DNA from: Streptomyces sp. ISL-1
Lineage (GTDB): Bacteria > Actinomycetota > Actinomycetes > Streptomycetales > Streptomycetaceae
Direction of reading: 5' to 3'
DNA length: 64,000 nt
Assembly (NCBI RefSeq): GCF_018614585.1
Contig: NZ_JAGGOI010000015.1
Span: 62,001 to 126,000, forward strand
Shown here: one piece after another, positions 51,710-64,000 of the stretch
How positions within the stretch are numbered: the first letter of the stretch is position 1
Layout: each line of letters starts with the position of its first letter
The notes under the pieces: model-generated
Databases searched by the model: none
The model's input: only the letters and a program-made list of their open reading frames with translations
Told to the model about the DNA's origin: nothing
Program-made: the position numbers and the translations under genes

Positions 51710-52077
51710 CGCGCGCCCCCTCCCAGCAGCCGCTGAAGAGCGGCATCCAGGTCTCGGGCCAAGTGTTCATAATCGGCGTCGCCCGCACCGGGCAGCGCCC
51801 GTACGACCACAAGGCTACCGGGGGGCAGCTCGGCGAGCCGATCGCGTATCAGGTGGCGCAGTCTCCGCTTGACCTTGTTGCGCACGACCGCCCCACCCAC
51901 GGCCTTGCTCACGACGAAACCCGCACACGTCGGGGGAGCGCTCTCCCCAGGCGCGTGCGGGTCCGTTGAACCGCTGCGTAGATGGACGACCAGGAGCGGG
52001 CGACCGGCCCGGCGTCCTCGGCGTACCGCGGTTGCGAAGTCCTCGCGCCGCCTCAGCCGATTCTCGGTAGGCAGCAC
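51706..52077 (-). CDS. rnpA: Ribonuclease P protein component
   Basis: A 123-residue RNase P protein with [20 protein letters not shown] and the RNA-contact RNR motif [20 protein letters not shown]. It assists the M1-type RNA in 5' tRNA maturation. The start is GTG 52077. It follows rpmH and overlaps yidD by 4 bp. The length is normal. Confidence 0.95.
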   Translation of the reverse strand: MLPTENRLRRREDFATAVRRGRRAGRPLLVVHLRSGSTDPHAPGESAPPTCAGFVVSKAVGGAVVRNKVKRRLRHLIRDRLAELPPGSLVVVRALPGAGDADYEHLARDLDAALQRLLGGGAR

Positions 52078-52095
52078 GTCATGACCTGTAGGCGA

Positions 52096-52233
52096 TCAGG
52101 CGGACAGGCTCGAGCGACCCTTGCCACGGCGGTTCGCGAGAATCGCGCGGCCGGCACGGGTGCGCATCCGCAGGCGGAAGCCGTGGGTCTTGGCGCGACG
52201 GCGGTTGTTCGGCTGGAAGGTGCGCTTGCTCAC
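52096..52233 (-). CDS. rpmH: 50S ribosomal protein L34
   Basis: A 45-residue protein: [20 protein letters not shown], with [19 protein letters not shown] and a short LSA end. All conserved L34 positions are present. GTG 52233 has GGAG eight bases upstream. It is the first gene of the minus-strand rpmH-rnpA-yidD-yidC-khpB line, divergent from dnaA. Confidence 0.97.
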
Positions 52234-52592
52234 TCGGGGGCTCCAGAAGTGGTTCGTTGGTGGCGGGACATCGCCTGGCTGTCACCGTGCGCCCACGAGT
52301 AGCTCGCGTTTCGCCCGAGTGCACCGCTTCACGATCACAGACCGTGATCATTGCCCATCGGAGGCAGGCGGCAGCAGCCATCGACAACTCGACCTGGTCA
52401 CGGTACGCGCGGCTACGCCATCCGGTCAAACCAGTGTCGCGGCATGCTCCACTGTGCACAGGCTGTGGACAACAACTTGAACCGCGCGGGTCGCCCTGAC
52501 TACCGTGGCTGAACTCCAATTCCTTTCCTGCCTGTCTTCCCATCCCGTCCCGAGAACCACATATTCGTGGGACCTGCGAGAGAGCGTGCCTT
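52234..52592. promoter_or_regulatory. Divergent rpmH/dnaA promoter region
   Basis: A 359-bp spacer. A perfect DnaA box TGTGGACAA (complement TTGTCCACA) lies at 52464-52472, suited to DnaA autoregulation. A short dyad GATCAC-N5-GTGATC lies at 52333-52349. Promoter hexamers were not resolved with confidence. Confidence 0.65.
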
Positions 52593-54356
52593 GTGGCTGA
52601 CGTACCTGCCGATCTTGCCGCAGTGTGGCCACGAGTGCTGGAACAGCTCCTCGCCGAGGGCCAGCAGGGCATCGAACCCAAGGACAAGCAGTGGATCGAG
52701 CGCTGCCAGCCACTCGCACTGGTGGCCGACACCGCGCTCCTCGCCGTACCCAATGAGTGGGGCAAGCGCGTCCTCGAGGGCCGGCTCGCCCCGTTGATCA
52801 GCGAGACCCTCAGCCGTGAGTGCGGCCGGCCGATCCGGATCGCCATCACCGTGGACGACTCCGTGGGCGAGCACCCGGGTCCGCAGTCACCCCCCACGCA
52901 GCAGCAGGCGCCTCGCTACCCGGGTCCGCAGCACGACGATCGGCAGGGCGACCCGTACGACGACTACGGGCACCGGCCCGACGACGACCGGCTGCCCAAC
53001 GTCCGCCCTGCCTACCCCGAGTACCAGCAGCGTCAGCACCAGCAGCAGCGACCGGAACCCGGCGCCTGGCCGCGTACGCAGGAGGACCTCTCCTGGCAGC
53101 AGCCACGGCTCGGCGGCTTCCAGGACCGCGACCCGTACGCCACCGCCCGGCCGCGCCAGCCCCAGCACGACTACCGGCAGCCGCCCGAGCGCCAGCAGTA
53201 CGAGCAGCAGCGCCCCGAGCGCCACGACCTTCCGGATCGGCAGGGGCCCCATCGCAGCGTCTCCGGGGGCTCGCCCGGACCGCTGGGCGCTCAGCCCTCA
53301 CCGGCACCCGGTCCCGGTGAACCGCATGCCCGCCTGAACCCGAAGTACCTCTTCGACACCTTCGTCATCGGCGCGTCCAACCGGTTTGCGCACGCCGCGG
53401 CGGTCGCGGTCGCGGAGGCGCCGGCCAAGGCGTACAACCCACTGTTCATCTATGGGGAGTCGGGGCTCGGCAAGACCCACTTGCTGCACGCCATCGGGCA
53501 CTACGCACGCAGCCTCTACCCCGGCACCCGGGTGCGGTATGTGAGCTCGGAGGAGTTCACCAACGAGTTCATCAACTCGATCCGCGACGGCAAGGGCGAC
53601 ACGTTCCGCAAGCGCTACCGCGATGTGGACATCCTGCTGGTCGACGACATCCAGTTCCTGGCGAGCAAGGAGTCGACGCAGGAGGAGTTCTTCCACACCT
53701 TCAATACGCTCCACAACGCCAACAAGCAGATCGTGCTGTCCTCGGACCGGCCGCCCAAGCAGCTGATCACGCTGGAAGACCGGCTGCGAAACCGCTTCGA
53801 GTGGGGTTTGACCACCGACGTACAGCCGCCGGAGCTGGAGACGCGGATCGCGATCCTCCGTAAGAAGGCGGTGCAGGAGCAGCTCAACGCCCCGCCGGAA
53901 GTGCTGGAGTTCATCGCCTCCCGGATCTCGCGCAACATCCGCGAACTGGAAGGCGCGCTGATCCGGGTGACCGCCTTCGCTTCGCTCAACCGGCAGCCGG
54001 TGGACCTCGGTCTCACCGAGATCGTGCTCAAGGATCTGATCCCGGGCGGGGAGGACGCGGCTCCCGAGATCACCGCGAGCGCGATCATGGCGGCGACGGC
54101 CGACTACTTCGGTCTGACAGTGGAGGATCTCTGCGGATCGTCGCGCAGCCGGGTGCTGGTGACCGCCCGCCAGATCGCGATGTACCTGTGCCGTGAGCTC
54201 ACCGACCTGTCGCTGCCGAAGATCGGGGCGCAATTCGGAGGCCGTGACCATACGACCGTGATGCACGCGGACCGCAAGATCCGCGCGCTGATGGCCGAGC
54301 GACGCTCCATCTACAACCAGGTCACCGAGCTCACCAACCGCATCAAGAACGGCTGA
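52593..54356 (+). CDS. dnaA: Chromosomal replication initiator DnaA
   Basis: 587 residues in four domains. Domain I (1-90; [20 protein letters not shown]) is followed by domain II (about 95-250), a long Pro/Gln/Arg/Tyr/Asp-rich linker. The AAA+ domain has [20 protein letters not shown], Walker [10 protein letters not shown] (near 288) and [13 protein letters not shown]. Domain IV ends with [20 protein letters not shown], the DnaA-box-binding signature. The start is GTG 52593. The long domain II is typical of streptomycetes. It binds the boxes at 54496-54993. Confidence 0.98.
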   Translation: MADVPADLAAVWPRVLEQLLAEGQQGIEPKDKQWIERCQPLALVADTALLAVPNEWGKRVLEGRLAPLISETLSRECGRPIRIAITVDDSVGEHPGPQSPPTQQQAPRYPGPQHDDRQGDPYDDYGHRPDDDRLPNVRPAYPEYQQRQHQQQRPEPGAWPRTQEDLSWQQPRLGGFQDRDPYATARPRQPQHDYRQPPERQQYEQQRPERHDLPDRQGPHRSVSGGSPGPLGAQPSPAPGPGEPHARLNPKYLFDTFVIGASNRFAHAAAVAVAEAPAKAYNPLFIYGESGLGKTHLLHAIGHYARSLYPGTRVRYVSSEEFTNEFINSIRDGKGDTFRKRYRDVDILLVDDIQFLASKESTQEEFFHTFNTLHNANKQIVLSSDRPPKQLITLEDRLRNRFEWGLTTDVQPPELETRIAILRKKAVQEQLNAPPEVLEFIASRISRNIRELEGALIRVTAFASLNRQPVDLGLTEIVLKDLIPGGEDAAPEITASAIMAATADYFGLTVEDLCGSSRSRVLVTARQIAMYLCRELTDLSLPKIGAQFGGRDHTTVMHADRKIRALMAERRSIYNQVTELTNRIKNG

Positions 54357-54378
54357 CGCGACGTTTCAGAAGCCTTCG

Positions 54379-54411
54379 AGGGCGCCCCGGGACAAGGTCC
54401 CGGGGCGCCCT
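54379..54411 (+). terminator. Terminator of dnaA
   Basis: Arms 54379-54393 (AGGGCGCCCCGGGAC) and 54397-54411 (GTCCCGGGGCGCCCT) form a perfect 15-bp stem with an AAG loop, 22 bp after the dnaA stop. Confidence 0.9.
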
Positions 54412-55206
54412 TCGTCGTTCCGGAGGCATCGCCGTACCCCTCCCGTGCCTCTCCTCCAGATGTCCGGTGTTCGAATAGTCGGCGACCGGGAGGTGTTCTC
54501 CACAGATCTGGGGACGATCTTCCGTCCACAGCCTGGGGACTGGGAAGTTGTCCAGATTGCGTCCACAGGCGCGGTTGCTGAGACTTCATCACGCCAGGTC
54601 AGACGGTTGTGGATTTGTGGCCAACCGTGCTCCACAGACTGTGGACACAGCAGCTCTCCACAGGGCGGGATCAAGGTTGTCCACCGTCGGCCCACAGGCA
54701 GAGCCCCGTTGCCCACAGCTTCTCCACACCCCTGTCCACTGTTCGGCAACGAAACACCCGAGCTCACCGCCTCGAGTGAAAGCCGTCACACCAAGGGGGT
54801 CGGTTGGCCTGTGGGGAACGTGGGTAAAGCTGGGGACGGCGCTGGGGAGAAGTCCCCTCGGCCTGTGTATCGGATGTGCAGAACTTTCCGGCGTCCACAG
54901 AACAGCCGGGTTGTCCACCGGCTCCGCCCACAGGCCCGGTGGACAAAAAAACGGGTCTGACCTGCATGGACGACGTTATCCACGGTTTCCACAGGCCCTA
55001 CTACTACTCCTACCTAGAGTTACCGGGAAATTCGCTTCGAAGAAGGCCCTGTGCACAACTCGAGCCCGGAGCGCCCGACCCCTCTTGCCACGACTTGACC
55101 CCGACCCGCACCGACTGTCGGTGCCGTACGTCAGACTGGTCCCCGGCGACACAGCCGACGACGAAGGCCAGCAAGGGCGAGCCAGCAACAGCAGGAGGCG
55201 GTTCCG
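54412..55206. other. Chromosomal replication origin oriC
   Basis: The spacer between dnaA and dnaN is filled with DnaA boxes on both strands. Clear ones: TTCTCCACA 54496-54504; TTGTCCAGA 54548-54556; GCGTCCACA 54559-54567; TGTGGCCAA 54616-54624; TGCTCCACA 54628-54636; TGTGGACAC 54640-54648; CTCTCCACA 54654-54662; TTGTCCACC 54677-54685; TTGCCCACA 54709-54717; TTCTCCACA 54720-54728; TGTGGGGAA 54810-54818; TTGTCCACC 54911-54919; GGTGGACAA 54938-54946; TTATCCACG 54976-54984; GTTTCCACA 54985-54993. Few are perfect TTGTCCACA. The right end (54995-55206) carries the dnaN promoter region. No long AT-rich unwinding element stands out. Confidence 0.95.
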
Positions 55207-56337
55207 GTGAAGATCCGGGTGGAGCGCGATGTACTCGCGGAGGCGGTGGCCTGGGTGGCCCGGAGCCTCCCGGCCCGTCCGCCGGCGCCCGTACTCGCGG
55301 GCCTTCTTCTGAAGGCGCAGGACGGCGCCCTCAGCTTCTCGAGCTTCGACTACGAGGTTTCGGCCCGCGTCTCCGTGGAGGCGGAGGTGGACGAGGACGG
55401 CACGGTCCTGGTCTCCGGCCGACTGCTCGCTGACATCTGCCGCGCCCTCCCCAACCGGCCGGTGGAGATTTCCACAGACGGTGTACGGGCGACCGTCGTC
55501 TGCGGCTCCTCGCGATTCACACTCCACACCCTGCCTGTGGAGGAGTACCCGGCGCTGCCGCAGATGCCGACCGCGACCGGCACTGTGCCCGGTGAGGTCT
55601 TCGCCTCCGCCGCCGCGCAGGTCGCCATCGCCGCGGGCCGCGACGACACGCTCCCGGTGCTCACCGGTGTACGTATCGAGATCGAGGGCGACACCGTCAC
55701 GCTGGCCTCCACCGACCGCTACCGCTTCGCGGTCCGCGAGTTCCTGTGGAAGCCGGAGAACCCGGACGCGTCAGCTGTCGCGCTGGTGCCGGCCAAGACG
55801 CTGCTGGACACCGCCAAGGCGCTGACCAGCGGTGACACCGTCACGCTCGCGCTCTCCGGCTCGGGCGCCGGCGAGGGGCTCATCGGTTTCGAGGGTGCCG
55901 GGCGGCGGACCACGACCCGGCTGCTCGAGGGCGATCTGCCGAAGTACCGGACGCTGTTCCCCACCGAGTTCAACTCGATCGCCGTGATCGAGACCGCGCC
56001 CTTCGTCGAGGCCGTCAAGCGGGTGGCGCTCGTCGCCGAGCGGAACACCCCGGTTCGGCTCAGCTTCGAGCAGGGCGTGCTGATCCTGGAGGCCGGATCC
56101 AGCGACGATGCACAGGCTGTGGAGCGCGTCGACGCGAACCTGGACGGCGACGACATCTCGATCGCCTTCAACCCGACCTTCCTGCTCGACGGCCTGAGCG
56201 CCATCGACTCGCCGGTGGCCCAGCTCTCGTTCACCACCTCCACCAAGCCGGCGCTGCTGAGTGGCAAGCCGGCACTGGATGCCGAGGCGGACGAGGCGTA
56301 CAAGTACCTGATCATGCCCGTGCGGCTGTCGGGCTGA
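55207..56337 (+). CDS. dnaN: DNA polymerase III sliding clamp (beta)
   Basis: A 376-residue clamp of three similar domains. MKIRVERDVLAEAVAWVARS opens the protein, TLASTDRYRFAVREF lies mid-protein, and YKYLIMPVRLSG is the conserved C-terminus. GTG 55207 has AGGAGG nine bases upstream. Immediately downstream of oriC, and followed by a 12-bp terminator (56381-56410) before gnd. Confidence 0.98.
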   Translation: MKIRVERDVLAEAVAWVARSLPARPPAPVLAGLLLKAQDGALSFSSFDYEVSARVSVEAEVDEDGTVLVSGRLLADICRALPNRPVEISTDGVRATVVCGSSRFTLHTLPVEEYPALPQMPTATGTVPGEVFASAAAQVAIAAGRDDTLPVLTGVRIEIEGDTVTLASTDRYRFAVREFLWKPENPDASAVALVPAKTLLDTAKALTSGDTVTLALSGSGAGEGLIGFEGAGRRTTTRLLEGDLPKYRTLFPTEFNSIAVIETAPFVEAVKRVALVAERNTPVRLSFEQGVLILEAGSSDDAQAVERVDANLDGDDISIAFNPTFLLDGLSAIDSPVAQLSFTTSTKPALLSGKPALDAEADEAYKYLIMPVRLSG

Positions 56338-56380
56338 GCCCGGCTCATCACCGACTGAGGACGACGCCCGGCTGATCCCG

Positions 56381-56410
56381 ACGGGCCTGCTCGCGCCGGA
56401 GCAGGCCCGT
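56381..56410 (+). terminator. Terminator of dnaN
   Basis: ACGGGCCTGCTC (56381-56392) and GAGCAGGCCCGT (56399-56410) form a perfect 12-bp stem with a GCGCCG loop, 44 bp after the dnaN stop. Confidence 0.85.
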
Positions 56411-56483
56411 CAGGCCGTGGTTACCGGCCGGGCGTAGGCTCGGATCCGGTACGAATCGGCATACAACGCTTAAGGAATCTGTG

Positions 56484-57359
56484 ATGGAGCTCGGTCTCGT
56501 CGGCCTTGGCAAAATGGGCGGCAATATGCGCGAGCGCATCCGCCGCGCAGGCCACACCGTCATCGGCTACGACCGCAACCCGGACGTAGCCGATGTCCAC
56601 AGCCTCGAAGAGCTTGTGGGCAAGCTGAAGGCCCCGCGGGCCATCTGGGTGATGGTCCCGTCCGGAGCCGCGACCCAGGCCACCATCGACGAGCTGGCCG
56701 ATCTGCTGTCCCCCGGCGACATCGTGGTGGACGGCGGCAACTCCCGCTGGACGGACGACGAGAAGCACGCCGTAGAGCTGGGCATCAAGGGCATAGGTTT
56801 CGTCGACTGCGGTGTGTCCGGTGGTGTCTGGGGCCTGGAGAACGGCTACGCGCTGATGTACGGCGGTCATGCCGAGCACGTCGCGATGGTGCAGCCGATC
56901 TTCGACGCGCTGAAGCCCGAAGGCGAGTTCGGCTCGGTGCACGCGGGCAAGGTCGGCGCCGGCCACTTCGCGAAGATGGTCCACAACGGCATCGAGTACG
57001 CCATGATGCAGGCCTACGCCGAGGGCTGGGAGCTGCTCGAGAAGGTCAACTCGGTCACCGACGTACGCGCGGTCTTCCGCTCCTGGCAGGAGGGCACCGT
57101 CATCCGTTCGTGGCTGCTCGACCTGGCGGTCAAGGCGCTGGACGACGACGAGCACCTGGACAGCCTGCGCGGTTACGCGGAGGACTCCGGCGAGGGCCGG
57201 TGGACCGTGGAAGCCGCGATCGACAACGCGGTGCCCCTGCCGGCGATCACCGCGTCGCTGTTCGCGCGGTTCGCGTCCCGTCAGGAAGACTCCCCGCAGA
57301 TGAAGATGGTCGCGGCGCTGCGTAACCAGTTCGGCGGCCACGCGGTCGAGAACAAGTAG
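56484..57359 (+). CDS. gnd: 6-Phosphogluconate dehydrogenase, decarboxylating (short NAD-type)
   Basis: 291 residues. MELGLVGLGKMGGNMRERIR is the dinucleotide-binding loop. DGGNSRWTDDEKHA and GFVDCGVSGGVWGLENGYAL carry the substrate-binding and catalytic region, and GAGHFAKMVHNGIEYAMMQA the catalytic lysine. The short form (about 300 residues) is the YqeC/Gnd type that is often NAD-specific. It catalyses the oxidative decarboxylation of 6-phosphogluconate. ATG 56484 is preferred to GTG 56481 given AAGGAA upstream. Its insertion between dnaN and recF is typical of streptomycetes. Confidence 0.94.
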   Translation: MELGLVGLGKMGGNMRERIRRAGHTVIGYDRNPDVADVHSLEELVGKLKAPRAIWVMVPSGAATQATIDELADLLSPGDIVVDGGNSRWTDDEKHAVELGIKGIGFVDCGVSGGVWGLENGYALMYGGHAEHVAMVQPIFDALKPEGEFGSVHAGKVGAGHFAKMVHNGIEYAMMQAYAEGWELLEKVNSVTDVRAVFRSWQEGTVIRSWLLDLAVKALDDDEHLDSLRGYAEDSGEGRWTVEAAIDNAVPLPAITASLFARFASRQEDSPQMKMVAALRNQFGGHAVENK

Positions 57360-57392
57360 TAACCCAGAGCTGGGGGAGGTCGGCGTACCACC

Positions 57393-58559
57393 ATGCACGT
57401 CACGCATTTGTCGCTGGCCGACTTCCGCTCGTACGCCCGGGTCGAGGTCCCACTCGACCCGGGCGTCTCCGTGTTCGTTGGGGCGAACGGGCAGGGCAAG
57501 ACCAATCTCGTCGAGGCGGTCGGCTATCTGTCGACGCTGTCCAGCCACCGGGTGTCCTCGGACGCGCCACTGGTGCGGATGGGTGCGGACCGGGCGGTGA
57601 TCCGGGCTGCCGTCACGCAGGGCGAGCGCTCCCAGCTGATCGAGCTGGAGCTCAATCCGGGGAAGGCCAACCGGGCCCGCATCAATAGGTCTTCGCAGGT
57701 CAGACCACGTGATGTGCTTGGGATAGTACGGACGGTGCTGTTCGCGCCGGAGGATCTGGCACTGGTGAAGGGCGATCCGGGCGAGCGGCGGCGGTTCCTC
57801 GATGAGCTGGTCACAGCTCGCTCGCCGCGGATGGCCGGGGTGCGCTCCGACTACGAGCGCGTGCTCAAACAGCGCAACACCCTGCTGAAGTCGGCGGCGA
57901 TGGCGCGGCGGCACGGCGGGCGGGCGGAGGGATCTCCCGCGACGAAGTCCGGGGGGTCGGATCTGTCGACGCTGGATGTGTGGGACCAGCATCTCGCGCG
58001 GGCCGGCGCGGAGTTGCTGGCGCAGCGGATCGATCTGATCGCCACGCTGGAGCCGCTGGCGGAGAAGGCCTACGAACAGGTCGCGCCGGGGGGCGGGCCG
58101 GTTGCGCTGGAGTACCGCTCCTCTGCCGGTGGCGGCGCGGGTGTGGCCGGAGTGCGAGGGCGCGAGGCGCTGTACGAGCAGCTGATGGGCGCGCTGGCGG
58201 AGATGCGCAAGCAGGAGATCGAGCGGGGCGTGACGCTGGTCGGGCCGCACCGGGACGACCTGGTGCTCAAGCTGGGGCAGCTGCCGGCGAAGGGCTACGC
58301 GAGCCATGGCGAGTCCTGGTCGTACGCGCTGGCGCTGCGGCTTGCCTCGTACGACCTGCTACGGGCCGAGGGCAATGAGCCCGTACTGGTGCTGGACGAC
58401 GTGTTCGCGGAGCTGGACGCCCGGCGTCGGGAGCGGCTGGCGGAACTGGTGGCTCCGGGTGAGCAGGTGCTGGTGACCGCGGCGGTCGAGGACGATGTGC
58501 CGGGAGTGCTGGCGGGGACGCGGTACATGGTGGCGGACGGGGCGGTGGAGCGCGCATGA
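57393..58559 (+). CDS. recF: DNA repair and replication protein RecF
   Basis: A 388-residue SMC-like ATPase. [20 protein letters not shown] opens the protein, Walker A is [19 protein letters not shown], and the C-terminal signature and Walker B are in [20 protein letters not shown] and [20 protein letters not shown]. It loads RecA at gaps with RecO/RecR. Its stop overlaps the dciA start (ATGA). ATG 57393 has GGGGGAGG upstream. Confidence 0.96.
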   Translation: MHVTHLSLADFRSYARVEVPLDPGVSVFVGANGQGKTNLVEAVGYLSTLSSHRVSSDAPLVRMGADRAVIRAAVTQGERSQLIELELNPGKANRARINRSSQVRPRDVLGIVRTVLFAPEDLALVKGDPGERRRFLDELVTARSPRMAGVRSDYERVLKQRNTLLKSAAMARRHGGRAEGSPATKSGGSDLSTLDVWDQHLARAGAELLAQRIDLIATLEPLAEKAYEQVAPGGGPVALEYRSSAGGGAGVAGVRGREALYEQLMGALAEMRKQEIERGVTLVGPHRDDLVLKLGQLPAKGYASHGESWSYALALRLASYDLLRAEGNEPVLVLDDVFAELDARRRERLAELVAPGEQVLVTAAVEDDVPGVLAGTRYMVADGAVERA

Positions 58560-59110
58560 GCGAGGAACCACGCGGCGAGCCTGTGGAGACACCGAAGGTG
58601 CCCGAGTCCTCCGGCGTCGACCTGGCGCGGGTCGCGCTGCGCGCGGCGAAGGAGCAGGCGAAGGCGAAGGGTGCGGCGGCGCAGCAGAAGAAGCAGGCCA
58701 GGAGGGGCGGGGGGCTGCGGTCGGGAGCGCGTGCGGACGGCCGCGATCCGTTGCCGCTCGGTGCCGCGATCAACCGGCTGATCACCGAGCGGGGCTGGGA
58801 GACGCCGGCCGCGGTGGGCGGGGTGATGGGACGCTGGCCGCAGATCGTGGGCGAGGACCTGGCGAACCACTGTGCTCCGAAGCAGTTCGACGACGATCCT
58901 TCTGAGCGTGTCCTGACGGTGCAGTGCGACTCGACGGCGTGGGCGACGCAGCTTCGGCTGCTGGCGCCGAGGGTGGTGGCGCGGCTGAACGAGGACTTGG
59001 GGCACGGGACGGTACGGCTGATCAAGGTGCTGGGACCGGGTGGGCCGCCGAAGAGGTACGGGCCACTGAGAGCGCCGGGCAGTGTGGGGCCGGGCGACAC
59101 GTACGGCTGA
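58556..59110 (+). CDS. dciA: DciA-family helicase operator (DUF721)
   Basis: A 184-residue protein. A Lys/Ala/Gln/Arg-rich N-terminus (about 25-65) precedes the DUF721/DciA domain: [20 protein letters not shown], then [20 protein letters not shown] and [20 protein letters not shown]. DciA is the ancestral partner that helps load DnaB where DnaC/DnaI are absent (family knowledge). dnaB is at 16367 and no DnaC or DnaI-like gene is visible here. It is translationally coupled to recF. Confidence 0.9.
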   Translation: MSEEPRGEPVETPKVPESSGVDLARVALRAAKEQAKAKGAAAQQKKQARRGGGLRSGARADGRDPLPLGAAINRLITERGWETPAAVGGVMGRWPQIVGEDLANHCAPKQFDDDPSERVLTVQCDSTAWATQLRLLAPRVVARLNEDLGHGTVRLIKVLGPGGPPKRYGPLRAPGSVGPGDTYG

Positions 59111-59167
59111 GAGGGTTTCTCTCCCCACCACCCGTCGCGTCCCTTCCCGGCCCCCCGGGGCCCGGTC

Positions 59168-59191
59168 CCCGGCCCCGGATCCGGGGCCGGG
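59168..59191 (+). terminator. Palindromic hairpin after dciA
   Basis: A perfect 24-bp palindrome centred on GGATCC (59168-59191) with CCCGGCCCCGG / CCGGGGCCGGG arms. A likely terminator of the gnd-recF-dciA transcript, 57 bp after the dciA stop. Confidence 0.75.
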
Positions 59192-61663
<2,472 letters not shown>

Positions 61664-61705
61664 GTCGGTCTGTCGCTGACCGCTTCGAAAGGATTTTGAC
61701 CAGCA

Positions 61706-64000
61706 ATGGCCGACGAGAACACTCCCGCCACCACTGAAGAAGAAGAGCCGGTGCTGCGGATCGAGCCCGTCGGGCTCGAGACCGAGATGCAGCGCTCGTA
61801 TCTCGACTACGCGATGTCCGTCATCGTCTCGCGTGCGCTGCCGGACGTACGGGACGGCCTCAAGCCCGTCCACCGGCGCGTGCTCTACGCGATGTACGAC
61901 GGCGGCTACCGGCCCGAGAAGGGCTTCTACAAGTGCGCCCGCGTCGTCGGTGACGTCATGGGTACGTACCACCCGCACGGCGACTCCTCGATCTACGACG
62001 CGCTCGTACGTCTGGCCCAGCCGTGGACGATGCGCATGCCGCTGGTGGACTCCAACGGCAACTTCGGTTCCCCGGGCAACGACCCGGCCGCCGCCATGCG
62101 GTACACCGAGTGCAAGCTGATGCCGCAGTCGATGGAGATGCTCCGGGACATCGACGAGGAGACCGTCGACTTCCAGGACAACTACGACGGCCGTAACCAG
62201 GAGCCGACGGTCCTGCCGGCGCGCTTCCCGAACCTGCTCGTCAACGGCTCGGCCGGCATCGCGGTCGGTATGGCCACGAACATCCCGCCGCACAATCTGC
62301 GCGAGGTCGCGGCCGGCGCGCAGTGGGCGCTGGAGCACCCGGAGGCCACCCACGAGGAGCTCCTCGACGCGCTCATCGAGCGGATCAAGGGTCCGGACTT
62401 CCCGTCCGGCGCGCTGGTCGTGGGACGCAAGGGCATCGAGGAGGCGTACCGCACCGGTCGCGGCTCCATCACGATGCGCGCGGTCGTCGAGGTCGAGGAG
62501 ATCCAAGGGCGGCAGTGCCTGGTGGTCACCGAGCTTCCGTACCAGACCAACCCGGACAATCTCGCGCAGAAGATCGCCGACCTGGTGAAGGACGCCAAGG
62601 TCGGAGGCATCGCCGACGTCCGCGACGAGACCTCGTCCCGTACGGGCCAGCGCCTGGTCATCGTGCTCAAGCGCGACGCCGTTGCCAAGGTCGTGCTGAA
62701 CAACCTCTACAAGCACACCGACCTCCAGACGAACTTCGGCGCGAACATGCTGGCGCTGGTCGACGGCGTGCCGCGCACGCTGTCGCTGGACGCCTTCATC
62801 CGCCACTGGGTGCACCACCAGATCGAGGTCATCGTCCGGCGCACGAAGTTCCGCCTGCGCAAGGCGGAGGAGCGGGCGCACATCCTGCGCGGTCTGCTCA
62901 AGGCGCTGGACGCGATCGACGAGGTCATCGCGCTGATCCGGCGCAGTGACACCGTCGAGATCGCGCGTGAGGGCCTGATGGGCCTGCTGCAGATCGACGA
63001 GCTCCAGGCCAACGCCATCCTCGAGATGCAGCTGCGCCGACTGGCCGCCCTGGAGCGCCAGAAGATCGTCGCCGAGCACGACGAGCTGCAGGCCAAGATC
63101 AACGAGTACAACGCGATCCTGGCCTCGCCCGAGAAGCAGCGTCAGATCGTCAGCGAGGAACTGGCAGTCATCGTCGAGAAGTTCGGCGACGACCGGCGCT
63201 CCAAGCTGGTGCCCTTCGACGGCGACATGTCCATGGAGGACCTGATCGCCGAGGAGGACATCGTCGTCACCATCACGCGTGGCGGCTATGTGAAGCGTAC
63301 GAAGACGGATGACTACCGCTCGCAGAAGCGCGGCGGCAAGGGCGTACGCGGCACGAAGCTGAAGGAAGACGACATCGTCGACCACTTCTTCGTCTCCACG
63401 ACGCACCACTGGCTGCTGTTCTTCACCAACAAGGGCCGTGTCTACCGCGCCAAGGCGTACGAACTCCCTGACGCCGGCCGGGACGCGCGTGGGCAGCATG
63501 TCGCCAACCTGCTGGCCTTCCAGCCGGACGAGCAGATCGCCGAGATTCTGGCGATCCGCGACTACAACGCCGCTCCCTACCTGGTGCTCGCCACCAAGGG
63601 CGGTCTGGTGAAGAAGACATCTCTGAAGGATTACGACTCGCCCCGCTCGGGTGGCGTCATCGCGATCAATCTCCGCGAGACGGAGGACGGCAGCGACGAC
63701 GAGCTGATCGGCGCCGAGCTGGTGTCGGCCGAGGACGATCTGCTTCTCATCAGCAGGAAGGCGCAGTCGATCCGGTTCACCGCGACCGACGACGCGCTGC
63801 GTCCGATGGGGCGTGCGACGTCGGGTGTGAAGGGGATGAGTTTCCGCGAGGGCGATGAACTGCTCTCGATGAATGTTGTCCGGCCAGGTACGTTCGTGTT
63901 CACTGCCACCGATGGTGGGTACGCGAAGCGGACCGCCGTCGACGAGTATCGCGTCCAGGGTCGCGGCGGCCTCGGTATCAAGGCCGCCAAGATTGTGGAG
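61706..64000 (+). CDS. gyrA: DNA gyrase subunit A (3' end beyond window)
   Basis: The first 765 codons, open to the window edge. The breakage-reunion domain has the catalytic Tyr (near 133) in [18 protein letters not shown]. The quinolone-resistance region reads [18 protein letters not shown], with Ser94 and Asp98 at the E. coli Ser83/Asp87 positions, the sensitive-type residues. Beta-pinwheel repeats begin about residue 520 ([15 protein letters not shown], then [13 protein letters not shown] as the GyrA box). ATG 61706 has AAAGGA upstream. Confidence 0.97.
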   Translation, partial: MADENTPATTEEEEPVLRIEPVGLETEMQRSYLDYAMSVIVSRALPDVRDGLKPVHRRVLYAMYDGGYRPEKGFYKCARVVGDVMGTYHPHGDSSIYDALVRLAQPWTMRMPLVDSNGNFGSPGNDPAAAMRYTECKLMPQSMEMLRDIDEETVDFQDNYDGRNQEPTVLPARFPNLLVNGSAGIAVGMATNIPPHNLREVAAGAQWALEHPEATHEELLDALIERIKGPDFPSGALVVGRKGIEEAYRTGRGSITMRAVVEVEEIQGRQCLVVTELPYQTNPDNLAQKIADLVKDAKVGGIADVRDETSSRTGQRLVIVLKRDAVAKVVLNNLYKHTDLQTNFGANMLALVDGVPRTLSLDAFIRHWVHHQIEVIVRRTKFRLRKAEERAHILRGLLKALDAIDEVIALIRRSDTVEIAREGLMGLLQIDELQANAILEMQLRRLAALERQKIVAEHDELQAKINEYNAILASPEKQRQIVSEELAVIVEKFGDDRRSKLVPFDGDMSMEDLIAEEDIVVTITRGGYVKRTKTDDYRSQKRGGKGVRGTKLKEDDIVDHFFVSTTHHWLLFFTNKGRVYRAKAYELPDAGRDARGQHVANLLAFQPDEQIAEILAIRDYNAAPYLVLATKGGLVKKTSLKDYDSPRSGGVIAINLRETEDGSDDELIGAELVSAEDDLLLISRKAQSIRFTATDDALRPMGRATSGVKGMSFREGDELLSMNVVRPGTFVFTATDGGYAKRTAVDEYRVQGRGGLGIKAAKIVE

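Noticed and set aside
52333..52349. GATCAC-N5-GTGATC dyad in the rpmH/dnaA spacer as a regulator site
   Set aside because: The arms are only six bases and no known site matches, so no function is proposed beyond noting it.
57701..57715. CACGTG-containing sequence in recF resembling parS
   Set aside because: It reads CCACGTGATG without the GTTT/AAAC arms, so it is not a parS match.

Overview
This window is the origin-proximal core of a high-GC actinobacterial chromosome and is almost certainly from a Streptomyces. The evidence is the gene order rpmH-rnpA-yidD-yidC on one side of dnaA and dnaN-gnd-recF-dciA-gyrB-gyrA beyond the origin, a spacer of about 850 bp packed with DnaA boxes, eight perfect copies of the ParB site GTTTCACGTGAAAC, very GC-rich third codon positions, and many GTG starts. 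Gene assignments come from reading the sequence. No database search was run.

Layout. 1-16 kb is a mixed housekeeping and accessory stretch: a truncated IclR regulator, small membrane proteins, a cupin, a PLP lyase, a LysR regulator, a Nudix hydrolase, a flavohemoprotein with a long N-terminal extension, an HAD phosphatase, acetyltransferases, a MarR regulator, a decayed winged-helix gene, an operon of a Clp-N-repeat protein with a two-component system, and a PIG-L deacetylase. 16-22 kb holds dnaB, a MATE transporter and the rpsF-ssb-rpsR-rplI operon. The region between dnaB and MATE carries its own small cluster of DnaA boxes. 22-32 kb is an envelope region: a FemAB aminoacyltransferase paired with an alanine-racemase-like protein, a GT87 mannosyltransferase-like protein, a class A penicillin-binding protein, a PadR regulator with a very long palindromic operator, inositol-phosphate synthase, and an MFS transporter.

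An IS110-family element (about 32527-34000) sits inside a tiny Tyr/Pro/Gln-rich ORF. It has a 5' non-coding end large enough for a bridge RNA. After it come two closely spaced parS sites, the CCA-adding enzyme and, on the other strand, a line of genes from a DUF6049 secreted protein through murJ, a pseudokinase with an extracellular discoidin-like domain, sigM, rsmA, trxB and trxA. A good SigR-type promoter precedes trxB. This order matches the conserved actinobacterial mviN-sigM-rsmA-trxB-trxA-parB-parA-rsmG-jag-yidC-rnpA-rpmH block.

46-64 kb is the replication and segregation core: parB/parA, rsmG, khpB, yidC, yidD, rnpA and rpmH on the minus strand, then dnaA, oriC, dnaN, gnd, recF, dciA, gyrB and a truncated gyrA on the plus strand. 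All eight parS sites lie on the dnaA side of the origin, between 8.0 and 48.6 kb. Three lie in gene interiors or at a start codon of chromosome-biology or stress genes (parA twice, rsmA), one lies at the start of a small membrane gene, and the rest are intergenic. Together the window encodes replication initiation (DnaA), helicase and helicase operator (DnaB, DciA), sliding clamp, gyrase, SSB and ParAB segregation, plus a cell-envelope and redox-stress module.
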